Positions 1-11,144 of a DNA stretch of 64,000 nt are shown here, one piece after another. A program made the position numbers and the translations under genes. Source of the stretch: Agrostemma githago (taxonomy: Eukaryota > Streptophyta > Magnoliopsida > Caryophyllales > Caryophyllaceae); NCBI GenBank assembly GCA_958450325.1, contig OY288243.1, forward strand, positions 26,132,844 through 26,196,843, given 5' to 3'. Within the stretch, counting starts at the first letter, position 1. Each line of letters begins with the position of its first letter. The notes below the pieces were generated by a model. It ran no database searches and was not told where the DNA came from. It was given only the letters and a program-made list of their open reading frames with translations.

Positions 1-415
1 ACAGTTCCTTTCGGATGTTTTGAAATGTGTTAGTTTGAGCCGGGAATCGGATCAAATAGTACGTCGATTAAAAATTTTTTACTCGAGATGGACAAGATGC
101 TAACGTAAAACATTAACGTATTCTGACCGAGTATATTAGGAGATGAGCGCAGTTGCTTTGACATTCGGAACGAAATCCCAGTTTTAAAATTCGGGCAATT
201 TTTGAAAAAAAGTTAGACCACTTTTTGCATATTCTTAATATTGCCTTGTTAGGCTACAAACGCGACCTGACGATAACCGTTAAAAGGCTACAACACGCCT
301 AGGTGGGGTAGCTTATCCCCCTAAAAAAATGAAAAGACGTCTAAATCTGGTGGGTCCGATGGGTGAAATGTGATATCCGCGTGGACCTGTTACTCTTGCG
401 CGGGCATTTTGGCTT

Positions 416-777
416 TTGGAAAGGGGTTTCGCGACTTCAAGAGGTCGTTCCCGACGTTCGGGGTTGTTGGATGTGAGAGAAAGGTTAAAGATTGTGGAGA
501 TGATTGTACTACAGAATAGGGAAGCTATGTGGGCTAATGTTCCTAAGTGCCCTACCAAAGACGGCGTTACCGATCCTAGTATTCGTCAGTTCATCTAAAC
601 GGGCCGAGATCGACAAGACTCATATTGAAAATGTGAGTGAGAAGGGGAAGTGGGATTGGTTGGGCTCGCTTTTGGCTAGGGCGGTGGAAGCTTGTGTTAG
701 GAGGGGTCGATGGTGAAAGACCCGAGCAAGCATACCCGAATGGCAAGGGAAAGGAAAATTTGGACCGGTAGCGCCCA
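416..777 (+). pseudogene. Remnant of the DUF7745-like antisense gene in L
   Basis: This segment aligns with the first and last parts of the antisense gene in P2 (about 30200-30110 and 28560-28340) and with 38750-39115 of H. It includes the conserved end of the frame, a KGK-type tail just before the stop near 768. The middle of the gene, including the domain core, is missing, and open frames change within it. It runs opposite to its host element. This is a decayed piece of cargo, not a functional gene. Confidence 0.6.
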
Positions 778-962
778 ACCGTTTAGTACTATGTTGTATT
801 AATTGACATTATGTGGTTTATTAGCACTAGTTTTTGTGGGGTTTTACTTGACGCGTTGTCGTTTCTCGGGGTAGCCGGATTTTGGATGTTTGATGTAAAG
901 GGCCTCGACAAAGGCTTGATTTAATTGATTTTGCATTAATCATTTATTTATTTTATTTTTTC

Positions 963-1190
963 GTGGTGGCTCGCAACTCGATTCTTCATTTTGCCCGGAG
1001 TGCTCTTTCGGGTTTTCACTCCGTTCTCGGCTCACCTTTGTTTTGTCGTTTTTTTTTGTTTTTGTTTTTTTGTTTTTTTAACGACGGCTCGCAACTCGTT
1101 TATTCATTTTGCCCGGGGTGCCCTTCCGGGTTTTCACCCCATCCTCGGCTCGTCGTTTGTGCTTCGTCATTTTCAAATCACTCATTGATC
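963..1190. repeat. Two-unit tandem repeat downstream of the lost pol region in L
   Basis: Two units of about 115-120 bp each contain GGCTCGCAACTCG, then CATTTTGCCCGG, then GGGTTTTCAC and a CTCGGCTC end, separated by T-rich runs. The same unit occurs twice in H (39318-39570) and three times in P1 and P2. Open frames across it are low complexity and are not taken as genes. Confidence 0.85.
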
Positions 1191-2480
1191 GGGTCGTGGG
1201 GAGAGTCCCGGTTTGTACATGAATTGATGAATCGATTTTGTTTGTTTATTTGTTTGTTGTTTGTTTGGTTGTACCCGAAGGAGGGTTGCCTACGTATCCA
1301 CTTTTAAATGGAATCAAACCATGTTCGTAGTTCTTAGATGTGAGTGATTTTGCTTTAGACTCGTTATGCCAATTATCGATGTGAGATGTTTAGAGTGTAT
1401 CCTCCCTAGTTAAAGAACTAAGGCGGAGTGATTGGGTGTGGCCTCTTGAAAGTGACAATTACCGAGACACGTGATTGGGTCAGGGTGACTGACTTGGATG
1501 GTTTTGGAATGTAAAGCTAGGTAGTAAGTGGTTTCGATAGATCAAAATCTGGAGTTTGATTTTTGTGGAGTTAGGGCTATGGGCTAAGGTTTCGTAACGT
1601 GGTAGGAAAGGGGAAGCTGAGTAAAAATGACTCAGACTTCAATCGGGTGGGATTTATATTACGTGGGATCTGATTTCTATGTCTGGCCCTAACGGTTGGG
1701 ATTATCCTATTGAGCTTGAATCCTCAAAATTCCGGACTGTCTTCAAACAAGTGTCTTGGGAAGGTCTTAAGGGTTGTAATGTAGGGAGGCTAGTATTTGG
1801 GTGCTAGTTGACTGGTCTGTTCATTTTTCATTTTTCTCTTTTTCTCTTTTTTTTTGCTTTTTTGTTCGGACTTTCCACTTAAAGTCGAATTGAATGATTG
1901 AGAGTTTCATTTTGACCGTTGAGTTTGGTCTTGATCACTGAATTGGGCCGGTTTATTTTGGCCTTGGTTTCATTTTTTTCCTTGGATCCTTTAGGCCATT
2001 TCAGACTTCTTTTTCTTTTTGTAAGAGTAGCACCTATGGTAGTAATTGGTCGGTCTTTATTCGAGGGATATTTATTGTGGGTAATGGGTTTGCCTTCCGT
2101 CTATGATCACTAGCTAAGAGACTATCTAGGTTTGTTATAGGATTCAGTAACGCTCGTTCTAAGGTATAATTGTGTGGCTTTCTATACCAAACATGGAATA
2201 GGTAAAAGAGAACACGAGATCTCGGTTCTTGTAAGTCCTCTTTGTTTTGAGGTATGTTTGATTGGCATAGTATCGAGTTGTAAGCAAGAACGTGCATTAT
2301 TAAATCAAGCGATTGTAGAGGCGCATTGTAAAGGAAGAAAAATTTATTTCTTTTTATTGATAGTAATAAGCGGGCTATGCGCCCGAGCGAGATATTGTTT
2401 TCGGGGAGGTGGAGGACAGATCCCCTCGCACCTCCTGATGTAAAATCAAAAGACATTTGTTATAATATTAGGTCTACGCC

Positions 2481-3217
2481 CTAAGACGAACTAGACTTTG
2501 ACTTGGACACGGATTTACTCGTCTCGGTGGATGCCCGTGGGTTGTCAAGATCTTCCTCGATATTCAGAACATTCTCCTCTATAAGGTCGAGGTGGGAACA
2601 ATTGATGGTGTTGTCAAAGATAGCATGAATGCTAAAGGGGTTTGTGGTATTGTTAGATTTTTCGGGCGGAGGGAGAGGGATAGTCCCATTTTTTATCATA
2701 TCTTGTATGTATGCTTGAGCCGAAAACAAGATTCGGTATCGTGGCCTTTGCCACGGTGGTAATGGCAATATTTATTGGCATTCCATGACTTTGCCCTTTT
2801 GTCTATAGGTGGGTCCGTAGTAGGACCTATGGGCTCGAGCTTCCCTTGATCGACCAGATGCTCAAGAGCTTAGGTGTAGGAAGAATTGATTGGGGTGAAT
2901 TCCCTCGATGGTCTTTCTACTTTGTTGGATGTGGTTTTATAAGGTCTTGAGGTTTTTCCCGTATTGACTTTAAGAAGTTTCGATCGGTCGAAGCATTGGG
3001 ATAATCTATACTGGGTAGGCTCTTGGGCGTGGTAGTTGCCCGGATTGGCGTTCATATCACTTTTTGGGTCTCTACTCTCAAGGAAACTGAGGCGGCTATC
3101 GATGTAACGAACGGATAAAGTTAAACGGGTTACTGAAGTATGGATGTTGCGAACCAATTTGGCTAGGGTATTGACATCGTTGCGGATGCTTTTGATGGCG
3201 CTTGAATCTACCGACAT
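2481..3217 (-). pseudogene. gag-like pseudogene without capsid domain (L)
   Basis: The frame starts with MSVDSSAIKS at 3217. An N-terminal coiled-coil-like segment (heptads through VNTLAKLV and YIDSRLSFLE) is followed by a linker and a zinc-knuckle module with YCHYHRGKGHDTESC, then an acidic, serine-rich tail ending in SSSS. There is an in-frame stop near 2866-2869 and a one-base shift near 2714. The capsid (Retrotrans_gag) domain present in P2 gag is absent. The role would have been a shortened Gag packaged with help from a relative. Confidence 0.7.
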
Positions 3218-4869
3218 GTTGGGGAGTGATTCTAGTGAGAAAGGATTAAAAGGTCAGATTGGATCCACCGGATGACTTAGAGACTCGAGGGATGCTCGTA
3301 ACTGAGCAACATGGAGACAAGACCCCTGAATCACGCATGTGTGCGGTCATTGGCTTAGGGACTCAGGTGCTATAGACTCTTGGTGTATTCGGCAAAACGC
3401 CTAATGAATCTTAAGTCTCAGTAACGAGACGATTTGACACAAACCTCGGAGGTGAGGCTTAAAAAGGACTTCTCGAAATGAGACGACCCGAAATGTAAAA
3501 CCTCGGGTAGAGGCGATCCTAGTAACTAACACAGACAGTTAATCACACGGTTGTACGACGTAAGAGGTTGATCGCGATCCCGGCTCAGGATCAAAGAATT
3601 TTTTTGAAAAAGGACCGATACTCGCAGAGGAAAGTATTTTTCTTTTTTTTTGAAAAGTGATTTTGCAAAGCTAGGGTGACGATGGTGTGGTGACCTCGTT
3701 GGTGACGTGAAGGTGTTCTGCCCCATGTGTGTGTCGGGAATCCGACGATGGCAACAGTGTAAAAGCCCTTTTTTTTAAAGGAACACGGTTCTTTAGGGAA
3801 ACCATTTTTTTTTTTCAAAATGATTGCGTGATGCTTCTATCGAGACTGCTATTAATTGGTTAGTTCGATATTTGCGGTGTACGTGATGCCCGTGGCAAAG
3901 CGTGAAGTCTAACGATGGTGTTTTAAAGGTGTAACTAAATCCTTATCAAAGAACTTAGATGATGAATATGGTCTTTATAAAAAGCTTTCAAAACGAGTGA
4001 TCCACGTTTGTCGGTTGCATTAACTAGCATTTGACAGTGGAGAGTGATGTATTGTGAAAAGTGTTTCTAGAATGTAACCGTTTTGGGTTCCTTGACTTCA
4101 TTAATTGAAGCTTTGGTTGTGTTAACGTGATGTGTGTAAAAAAGTTTTTTTGAAATAAAATGTAACCGTGCGGCGTACCTTGACCCCATTAATTGGGAGT
4201 TTTGGTGGCATTAACGGTATTTGTTGTTGACGGGTTTTAATTTGGCCAAGGTGATGGCATTGAAAATATTTTTTCTTTTTGAAAGTGGTGAGTGTAAAAT
4301 TTGCCATGATAACGGCATGTAAAAAAGTTTTTCCCTTTTTAGAAATCGTGATTTATCCGGAGTATCGGCGTTTAAAAGGTCGTTTTTGAAAACACGAAGT
4401 TTACATTTTTTTGCGAAAAAATAACGGAATGGGGTGCGGTTGAATATGTTGGCGTGGTTGAATCCAGATGTTTAGTGTTTTATTTGGGTTGTTTGCAAAC
4501 ACGCTACACATAACCAGGAATGCGTACACTCATGCAAGATGCAGACACGGGTAGGTTAGGGTAGGCTACCGCCCACGAATAGTCTTCACTTAGGCATTGA
4601 CAAATCATCAAGGGAGACGAGTGCCATACCGTCCGTTCGGAACTATCCGCTTATTAATCCCGCGGGTTACGCGTTAGGCGGCCGGAGCGTCAACCGAGGA
4701 TCTCTCCGCGTGTCCCTAAAGATCTTACCGCGAAGAGGTCGATTGGTCCTGATATCGGTTAGGGTGGGCCTTTTAGGGTCAAAACCTATAGTGACCACAA
4801 CTAGGAACTAAGAAACGAGCTTCACCGACCTCGTTCAAGTTACACCACCACTGGGAATTTGTTTCCAAA

Positions 4870-4887
4870 TCCCCAGCGGAGTCGCCA
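4870..4887 (-). other. Primer-binding site of L (tRNA-Arg type)
   Basis: On the minus strand it reads TGGCGACTCCGCTGGGGA, starting three bases after the LTR end. Its complement matches the CCA end of plant tRNA-Arg(ACG) as I remember it, with one mismatch. This fixes the LTR boundary and the minus orientation. Confidence 0.75.
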
Positions 4888-6528
4888 AACTGTGGACGTC
4901 CGTCCGCACCGCGCGGGACCGACCCGGTTTTCATCGTGTGGCGGCGGCCACCCACGCGGCCCACTCCCGGTCGGGGCCGGTCCGATCTCGCTTCCGGGGC
5001 GAAGTGTCGGACCTCGATTTGGATGACGATCCGGACTTGTACTAGATGGGTGCGGGCACCCGTGTTTCCGTTTGGGAATCGATCGAGTCGTGGATGTAAA
5101 TGTTTAAAGGCCGATTCATTTGGTAAGGCGATCTTTTTAGTGAACTGAATTCGTTGGCGACTTGTGGAGTCCCCACCGAGTCAATTATGAGGACTCGGAA
5201 ACCGTTCAAGTCAACTTTGATCCCTTGCCGGCTCAAAGTTGAGTGGCACGGGACCTAATGATAAAGACTTGTACTCTTAAGCACTCCATGCCTGGAATGA
5301 CTCTTATTGCCAATGTTTTTGGACATCCGGAAACCGTCGATTCTGAGTAAGGGGTGAGGGTACGTATTGGGAAGCCAACATCCGATAAATGTCAACACCC
5401 AATCCCGCCCGCACTATGGCGGCCTCTACTAATCAATCGGTGGGCTGATAACCTAGTTCTTTTGATGTGGCGGAAATGTTGTAACATCCGTTGTTTTAAC
5501 CCTGTGTCTTTTGCTACATTGGTTGTTTAAGGACAAGTAAGTGTTGTTGTCAAAGTAGTTGTGTTTACATTCTTTGCATGCGATTTCACGTGACAAGCAG
5601 GCCATGAAAAGATCCATGTAGGAGAGTAGAGAGTACTAGTATTATACGTATTAGCAAATCAGTTTTAACTTGATAATACGGATATTAGCCATTCTCGTGG
5701 TATACCTTACCTGGTATTCTGCTTAAGATGCGTCGGTTTGGTATTAATAGAGATGTGTCGAACCTAGTAAGGCGAGAACTTGGACTAATACGGAACCCGA
5801 CCATCACTTTGTTCAGTTTTAGTTGTTTTACGTTTTGAATTCCGTGTTAGGTGATTTAGCATGCGATTAAAAGGTCATAAAAGCAATAAATCATACGAAA
5901 AACTGTAAATGCGAATGTAAGTAAATCACATTACGAGGAGTTGCACCCTCGGAGTATACACTAAACAGGACTCGATGCATAGATAGTTTGAGAGCGGATC
6001 TCGAAATAACTTGGGTCTATTTAGTGTGTTTTAGTACTTGTGATTGAGGTTGGGACGTTTACGTGTTTTGGTAGATGCTCGTGGATCTAGTGTCCACATC
6101 TAGTGTTATCGTAATGCATAATAAAAGAAAGTGCGAATATGGAAAGTTTTGTTTAGATAACAACCTAGTGACGACTCGGTTTCAACAGGCGGATCCTCCT
6201 AGCTTGACCAGTGACTCCGGCAGAGCTCCGTTACCGTTTACCCTTCCTGCGGCTACTCCGGCAGAGCTTCGTTACTAAGGACTAGTTCTGCGGTTAATCT
6301 GGCAGAGCTTCGCTACTAGACTTGAGCTAGTCGATCACAGGCACCTCGGTATCGAGTGGGGTGCTCGAAGGTGAGGAATAGCGTTGATGTCGCTTTTATC
6401 GGAACTACGATTGAGTGGATCGTTTGCCTCGGGTGTCGGAGTGCGAGCCCTTAGCGAGAGTTTAGAGGGGGAAGAGAAGAATGAGAATTGTGTGTCGTAT
6501 GAATGAGGCAGAGGGGGCTATTTATAGC

Positions 6529-6536
6529 CGTTTTCG
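6529..6536 (-). promoter_or_regulatory. TATA box of the L/H LTR
   Basis: The minus strand reads TATAAATA, preceded by the GC-rich CAGGCGCC/CATATGG block. The same arrangement is found in LTR2 (20693-20700), LTR3 (36059-36066) and the H 5' LTR (47178-47185), so it is a conserved U3 promoter. Confidence 0.7.
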
Positions 6537-7010
6537 GCCCTCGTCGCCCATATGGACGCCTGAGTTGGGGCGCACCAAGACTCAGGCGCCTGGGCTAGGG
6601 CGCTGTGAATCCGAGACGCGTGAGGCAGGGCGGTTGGAGTTTTGAAGATCCGATTTTGATACTTTCCAAAACCGAGAGGGAGGAGTATAATTTGTTACTT
6701 GGGGATTAAGGCTCCCGCGGCTTGACCTAGCGCCGTGAACGTTTGGGCCTCGGGTGTGCATCCCGAGGTTCGCTTGGCGGGGTGCTGACTCGGTTTGAGT
6801 TTCGGGACCGACTCGAGGATCCCGGTGTCAGAATTGACTCTAATTAGTATCTATGCGACCGTAACGACACGACTAGGCTGCCATCATGTTAGTTTTAATT
6901 TTTCCGAGTAATTATTTGATCCGTTCTATATAAAAACTATCTACAACATCGCGAACCCGCGTCGCGTTGCAGTCCTATCGCCATTAGGTGTTTGTTGGGC
7001 ACTTCTGCAG

Positions 7011-7094
7011 CCACCAGGTCCAAATCCAGGTGTCTACACCACCAGGTCTAAATCTGGGTGTCTACACCACCAAGTTCAAATCTGGGTGTCTACA
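7011..7094. repeat. Triplicated LTR terminus (28-bp period)
   Basis: The terminal block ending GGTGTCTACA is present three times, with the TGTCTACA core at 7031, 7059 and 7087. The other LTRs of the family in this window have it once. The copies differ by a few substitutions, so the triplication is not brand new. Confidence 0.85.
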
Positions 7095-7108
7095 GAAGCC
7101 CCCACTTT
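7095..7108 (-). other. Polypurine tract of H
   Basis: The minus strand reads AAAGTGGGGGCTTC directly before the LTR start TGTAGACACC. The same sequence precedes LTR2 and LTR3. It would prime plus-strand DNA synthesis. Confidence 0.8.
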
Positions 7109-7439
7109 GACTAAGGCTTGGACGAGGCGAAAGTCAAAGTATAGCCGCCCAGGTCAATCGAAGTTTACGACCTGGTGGCTGTCCGGTCAGATCGTTTTAA
7201 GTCCATTGGACTACGTGTTGAGGGTCGCCAGCCACAGCTTAGAAATCATACCTGACGTCTTCGCTTGCGGTTGCTTGCTTGGGCCCGGGCCATTGCTTGA
7301 TATCTCGTCCTTGGTTCTTTATGCGCTCGCGCTTTGTCTTCTTTGGCTTGTTTAAACGGTTTGTTTAGTTTTTCAGATGTTTTTAGTGATGTGTTAAGTG
7401 TAAGTGCAAAGAATGCTCATACTTACGTTTGAACAAACT

Positions 7440-8070
7440 TTTGGGATGCTTGTGACCCTTGATAAAACGTTTAAGGGCGTTAGTCTCCACTCAAGCGGTC
7501 GTCTTCGAGATGCTTGTGGCCCCTTGGGCGAAACGAAGTGAAACAACAAAAATGTTCGAGGGCGTTACTCTCCACTCGAACACCTGTCTTTGGGATGCTT
7601 CTGACCCCGGCCTAGGACAAAACAAATTGAGATAAACTACTCGAGGGCGTCAGTCTCCACTCGCGTAGCTATCCTCGGGGATGCCTCCAACCCCTAAGAC
7701 AAAATAAAATGATATAAACTATTCGAGGGCGTCAGTCTCCACTCGAATAGCTGTCTTTTGGGATGCCTCTGACCCCCAGGACAAAATTGTTGTTGTAAAC
7801 TACTCGAGGGCGTCAGTCTCCACTCGAGCAGCTGTCTTCATGGATGCTCTGACCCATAGGACAAAATTGTTGTTGTTGTGCCTCCGGGATACTAACGTCC
7901 CTCGGACAGAATTGCTGTTGCTGTGCCTCCGGGATACTAACATCCCTCGCGCAAAATTGTTGTTGCTGTGCCTCCGGGATAGTAACGTCCCTCGGGAAAA
8001 ATTGCTGTTGCTGTGCCTCCGGGATACTAACGTCCCTCGGGCAAAATTGCTGTTTGTTTATTCGTTTTAG
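7440..8070. repeat. Two adjoining tandem repeat arrays near the 3' end of H
   Basis: The first array (about 7440-7850) has units of about 65-75 bp with CTCGAGGGCGT, CAGTCTCCACTCG and GGATGC, around six copies. The second (about 7860-8050) has units of about 45 bp with CTGTGCCTCCGGGATA and GTCCCTCGG, around five copies. The same two arrays, with different copy numbers, occur in P1 (19212-19795) and P2 (34590-35165). The open frame across the second array simply repeats a peptide and is not a gene. Confidence 0.9.
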
Positions 8071-8577
8071 TTAAAAGTTTTTGTTTTGTGAGTTTGTCTT
8101 ATTTGGTTCGAGTTTGATCTTGCTTTGTTTCAGTTTGTTATGCATTTGAGATTTGTTCAGGTTGCTTTGTTACGCGTCCGGGTGCAGCGTTTAGGTTAAG
8201 CGCGGTTCTGATGCTTGTTTTATTATCGAGCTTGTTTTGTCAATGTTGATTAGTAATTGCTTCGTTATTTGTTGTTTTGCTTGTCTTAAAAGGTGCGTGT
8301 TTTATGTGTATCGAATTTTGAGTCTCGTTTATTTTGTTTTAGTTTGTACTGGGCTGCTCGGACGCGCATCCATCTGCGCTCTAATGTTCAGGCGCCTAGC
8401 CCCCAGCGCGCTAGGACTCAGGCGCGTCACATGGGGCGGTCGGGTTTCCGTGGACCGGGTCTGTTTAAGTATTTATTGGTGTCTTAATTTGGTTAGATAT
8501 CCTTGGTGGATGGTTGTATTGATTTCGATTTTGCTTTAGGTATTCCTTAGGGGGACGTGAATTGAATGCTTAGAGAC

Positions 8578-9015
8578 TCGTTTCAGGTTGATTTGATTAT
8601 TCTGAGTGCTACCAGGGACTCACTTAAAACTGAATTGAATTAAATTAAATTAAATTGACATGAATTGAAATTGGATTGAGTGCTACCAGGGGCTCAATGA
8701 ATTGACTTGACTTAACTTGAATTGGATTGAGTGCTACCAGGGACTCATCCAAAATCGGGTTTTGAGTTAAATTGAGTGCTACTAGGGACTCGTTTAAAAT
8801 GCGTCTGAGCGCTGTAAGGGGCTCGTTTAAAATTGTTTTGAGCGCTACAAGGGGCTCGTCTAAAATAGTTTTGAGCGCTACAAGGGGCTCTTTTAAAATT
8901 GTTTTGAGCGCTACAAGGGGCTCGTTTAAAATTGTTTTGAGCGCTACAAGGGGCACGTTTAAAATGGTTTTGAGCGCTACAAGGGGCTCGTTTAAAATTG
9001 AACTGAAATTGAGGT
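8578..9015. repeat. H-specific tandem array (about 34-45 bp units)
   Basis: About ten to eleven units contain GAGTGCTACCAGGGACTC or GAGCGCTACAAGGGGCTCG plus an AT-rich spacer (TTTAAAATTGTTTT). Early units are divergent and later ones (8800-9000) are nearly identical, which suggests growth at one end. The array sits where P carries the PMD core exons. Open frames on both strands are by-products of the repeat. Confidence 0.9.
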
Positions 9016-9254
9016 TTGAATGCTTTGCGGTTCGTTAGACTCACGAGTTTGAAATTTACCTTAGGAATGCTTTGGGATTCGATTGAGTTTGTTTTGTTCA
9101 GATATCGCGCATAGATTGTCATGTGCTTCAGTATGAGTGGTCTTAATTATTAGCTAGGGGTTTTCACGTTTTTTCCGCTGGGGGGTTGATTTTGATTAAG
9201 GGAGGTTTTGAGGTTTCACCTAGTTTGGTTTGGTTTTGCTAATGATGTTTTTGG

Positions 9255-9900
9255 GTTTTTCTAGGATTGGTTTGATTCCTATTTCCCTCGGTTGACACCT
9301 AGGATGGTACATGCTCGTCCGGTAAGGCTTCCGGCGGGGATTGAATGGTGGTTGGCTCAGGCTAAGAGTACGACAAGTCACTACTCGTCGGAGAATATGC
9401 TGGTGAACCAGCTGCGCATCGAGGATGTATGTTTCCTTCTTACGGTTTGTTTTACTTAGTAGCCCCCAAGGTCAACGCTGTTGAAATGTCGGTTTTGGTT
9501 TTATCGCTTGTTTTGTCCTATGGTTTAGTGTTTGCTTTCATTTTGAACAGTTCGCTTTTCTTTCGGCTTGCCGATTCGGCTAATGCTGTTCAGTCCCCAG
9601 ACTACCCTTTGACGCTGCTCAGGGTTGATGTGGTTGAGGTAGCCTTTCAAAGCCTCTTTTCTCGTATTCCGCTGAGGAGATGGAGGCTGCGATGGAGGGG
9701 CGTGACCGGGTATACTGGGTAAGTTTCTATTTCCGTTTAGATTTGGGTTCTAAGGGTTAGGTTTTGTTTGGCTAACTTATATGGTTTCGCCTTTCAGGTT
9801 TCGTTAGCTTGCCATCACCGGTTGTCGCAGGCTGCCAACTGCTTCCGGACCTACGCCTCGAGAGTTTCCCGTGACACTTCGGGACCTTGATCGGTAAGTA
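9255..9900 (+). pseudogene. PMD antisense gene remnant in H: three exons before the P insertion
   Basis: Three exons of the P2 PMD gene can be recognised. At about 9262-9426 there is an exon with PAGIEWWLAQAKS and NQLRIED, followed by a GTATGT donor. At about 9568-9720 there is an exon beginning LADSANAVQ and ending at GGGTAAGT. At about 9799-9894 there is an exon with VSLPSPVVAGC, followed by GGTAAGTAC. The exon with the basic RPRSYR stretch and the PMD core exons are missing. P inserted in the intron right after the third exon; the next exon is at 37793. The gene runs opposite to H and is a decayed relic. Confidence 0.65.
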
Positions 9901-9901
9901 C

Positions 9902-11123
9902 TGTAGACACCCAGATTTGGACCTGGTGGCTGCAGAAGTGCCCAACAAACACCCGATGACGATAGGACTGCAACGCGACACGGGTTCGCGATGTTGTAGG
10001 TAGTTTTCCTAAAGAACGGATCAAATAATTACTCGGTAACGGAGTTCTACCAGAGTCACTGGTCAAGCTAGGAGGATCAAATAATTTACAGTTTTTCGTA
10101 TGATTTATTGCTTTTATGACCTTATAATCGCATGCTAAATCACCTAACACGGAATTCAAAACGTAAAATAAATTAAAACTGAACAAAGTGATGGTCGGGT
10201 TCCGTATTAGTCCAGGTGCTCACCTTATCAGGTTCGACGCATCTTTATTAACGCCGAACCGATGCATCTTAAGCAGAATACGGAGTACCAGGTAAGGTAT
10301 ATCACGAGAACGACTAATATCTGTATTATCGCGTTAAACCTGATTTGACAATACGTATAATACATAGTACTCTCTACTCTCCAACGTGCATCTTTTCATG
10401 GCCTGCTTGTCACGTGAAATCGCATGCAAAGAATGTAAACACCGCTACTTCGACGATAAAACTTACTTGTCCTTAAATAACCGACGTGGCTAAATATAGG
10501 GTTAAAAAAACGGATGTTACAGTACTTCCACCACAACAAAAGAACTAGGAAATCAGCCCATCGATTGATTAGTAGAGGCCGCTATAGTGCGGGCGGGATT
10601 GGGTGTTGACATCTATCGGATGTTGGCTTCCCAATACGTACCCTCACCCCTAACTCAGAATCGACGGTTTCCGGATGTCCGAAACCATTAGCAATGAGAG
10701 TAATTCTAGGCATGGAGTGCTTAAGGGTACAAGTCTTTATCTTTAGGTCCCGTGCCACTCAACTTTGAGCCGTTAAGGGATCAAAGTTGACTTGAACGGT
10801 TTCCGAGTCCCCATAATTGACTCGGTGGCGACTTCACAAATCGGCAACGAATTCAGTTCACTAAAAAGGTCCCCTTACCAAATGAATCGACCTTTAAACA
10901 TTTAAAACCACGTCTCAATCGATTCCCAAACGGAAACACGGGTGCCCGCACCCGTCTAGTACAAGTCCGGATCGTCATCCAAATCGAGGTCCGACACTTT
11001 GCCCCATATGCGAGATCGGACCGGCCCCCGGCAGAGAGGGGGCCGCGTGGGTGACCACCGCCACACGTTGAAAACCGGGCTGGTCCCGCGCGGGGAGCTG
11101 GGCGGTGCGGACGGACGTCCACA
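9902..11123 (+). repeat. LTR1 of P, internally deleted, promoterless
   Basis: It starts TGTAGACACCC and ends CCACA like its siblings but is 1222 bp instead of 2180 bp. One deletion joins ATTACTC directly to GGTAACGGAG near 10040, removing the segment that holds the TATA box in LTR2. A second joins GGATC to AAATAATTTACAG near 10080. The remaining U5 part is well conserved. Confidence 0.88.
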
Positions 11124-11126
11124 GTT

Positions 11127-11144
11127 TGGCGCCCCCGCTGGGGA
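11127..11144 (+). other. Primer-binding site of P1 (variant)
   Basis: It reads TGGCGCCCCCGCTGGGGA, three bases after LTR1. Compared with H and L (TGGCGACTCCGCTGGGGA) it differs at two positions, and the same variant is found in P2, so it predates the duplication. Confidence 0.7.

Larger units (their letters stand above)
1..4890 (-). mobile_element. Tat/Retand-like retrotransposon internal region L (partial, runs off left edge)
   Basis: Reading leftward from the primer-binding site at 4887, this stretch holds a long non-coding leader, a short gag-like pseudogene (3217-2481), a stretch with no recognisable pol, a two-unit tandem repeat (963-1190) and a remnant of an antisense ORF (416-777). 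The order matches region H at 37724-43277. The 3' end lies beyond position 1, where the sequence still aligns with about 38330 onward of H. No reverse transcriptase, RNase H or integrase can be read in any frame, so this is a non-autonomous derivative. Between 1200 and 2450 I see only AT-rich and poly-T sequence, plus a motif (GGTTGCCTACGTATCC near 1283) shared with H near 39652. Confidence 0.85.
4891..7094 (-). repeat. LTR shared by internal regions L and H (minus orientation, about 2.2 kb)
   Basis: In element orientation the LTR starts TGTAGACACCC and ends CCACA. A polypurine tract lies on one side (7095-7108) and a primer-binding site on the other (4870-4887), so this single LTR serves as 3' LTR of H and 5' LTR of L. 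A TATA box (TATAAATA on the minus strand, 6529-6536) lies downstream of GC-rich motifs (6550-6610). Three roughly 41-bp repeats with GGCAGAGCT(C/T)CG occur at 6221-6325. It is about as long as LTR2 and LTR3 of P (2180 bp) and belongs to the same family. Confidence 0.9.
7095..9901 (-). mobile_element. Internal region H, 3' part (Tat/Retand-like, left of the P insertion)
   Basis: From right to left it carries antisense PMD-gene exons (9255-9900), a local tandem array (8578-9015), a GC-rich upstream block (8360-8460), two further tandem repeats (7440-8070) and the polypurine tract (7095-7108). It aligns with 31180-35543 of P2 in reverse, but the PMD core exons are missing. It resumes at 37724 on the other side of P. 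Confidence 0.85.

Noticed and set aside
963..1307. 114-residue frame with hydrophobic runs
   Set aside because: Phe-rich runs are poly-T spacers between repeat units; not shared as a protein.
7840..8070. Open frame with repeated leucine-rich peptide
   Set aside because: It is a translation of a roughly 45-bp tandem array; the peptide repeats with the DNA unit.
8570..9015. CRISPR-like array of direct repeats and spacers
   Set aside because: Spacers are also repeated and AT-rich, the locus is a plant retrotransposon, and no associated genes exist.
8645..9122. Overlapping open frames on both strands
   Set aside because: They follow the 34-45-bp array; open on both strands because the unit length happens to avoid stops.
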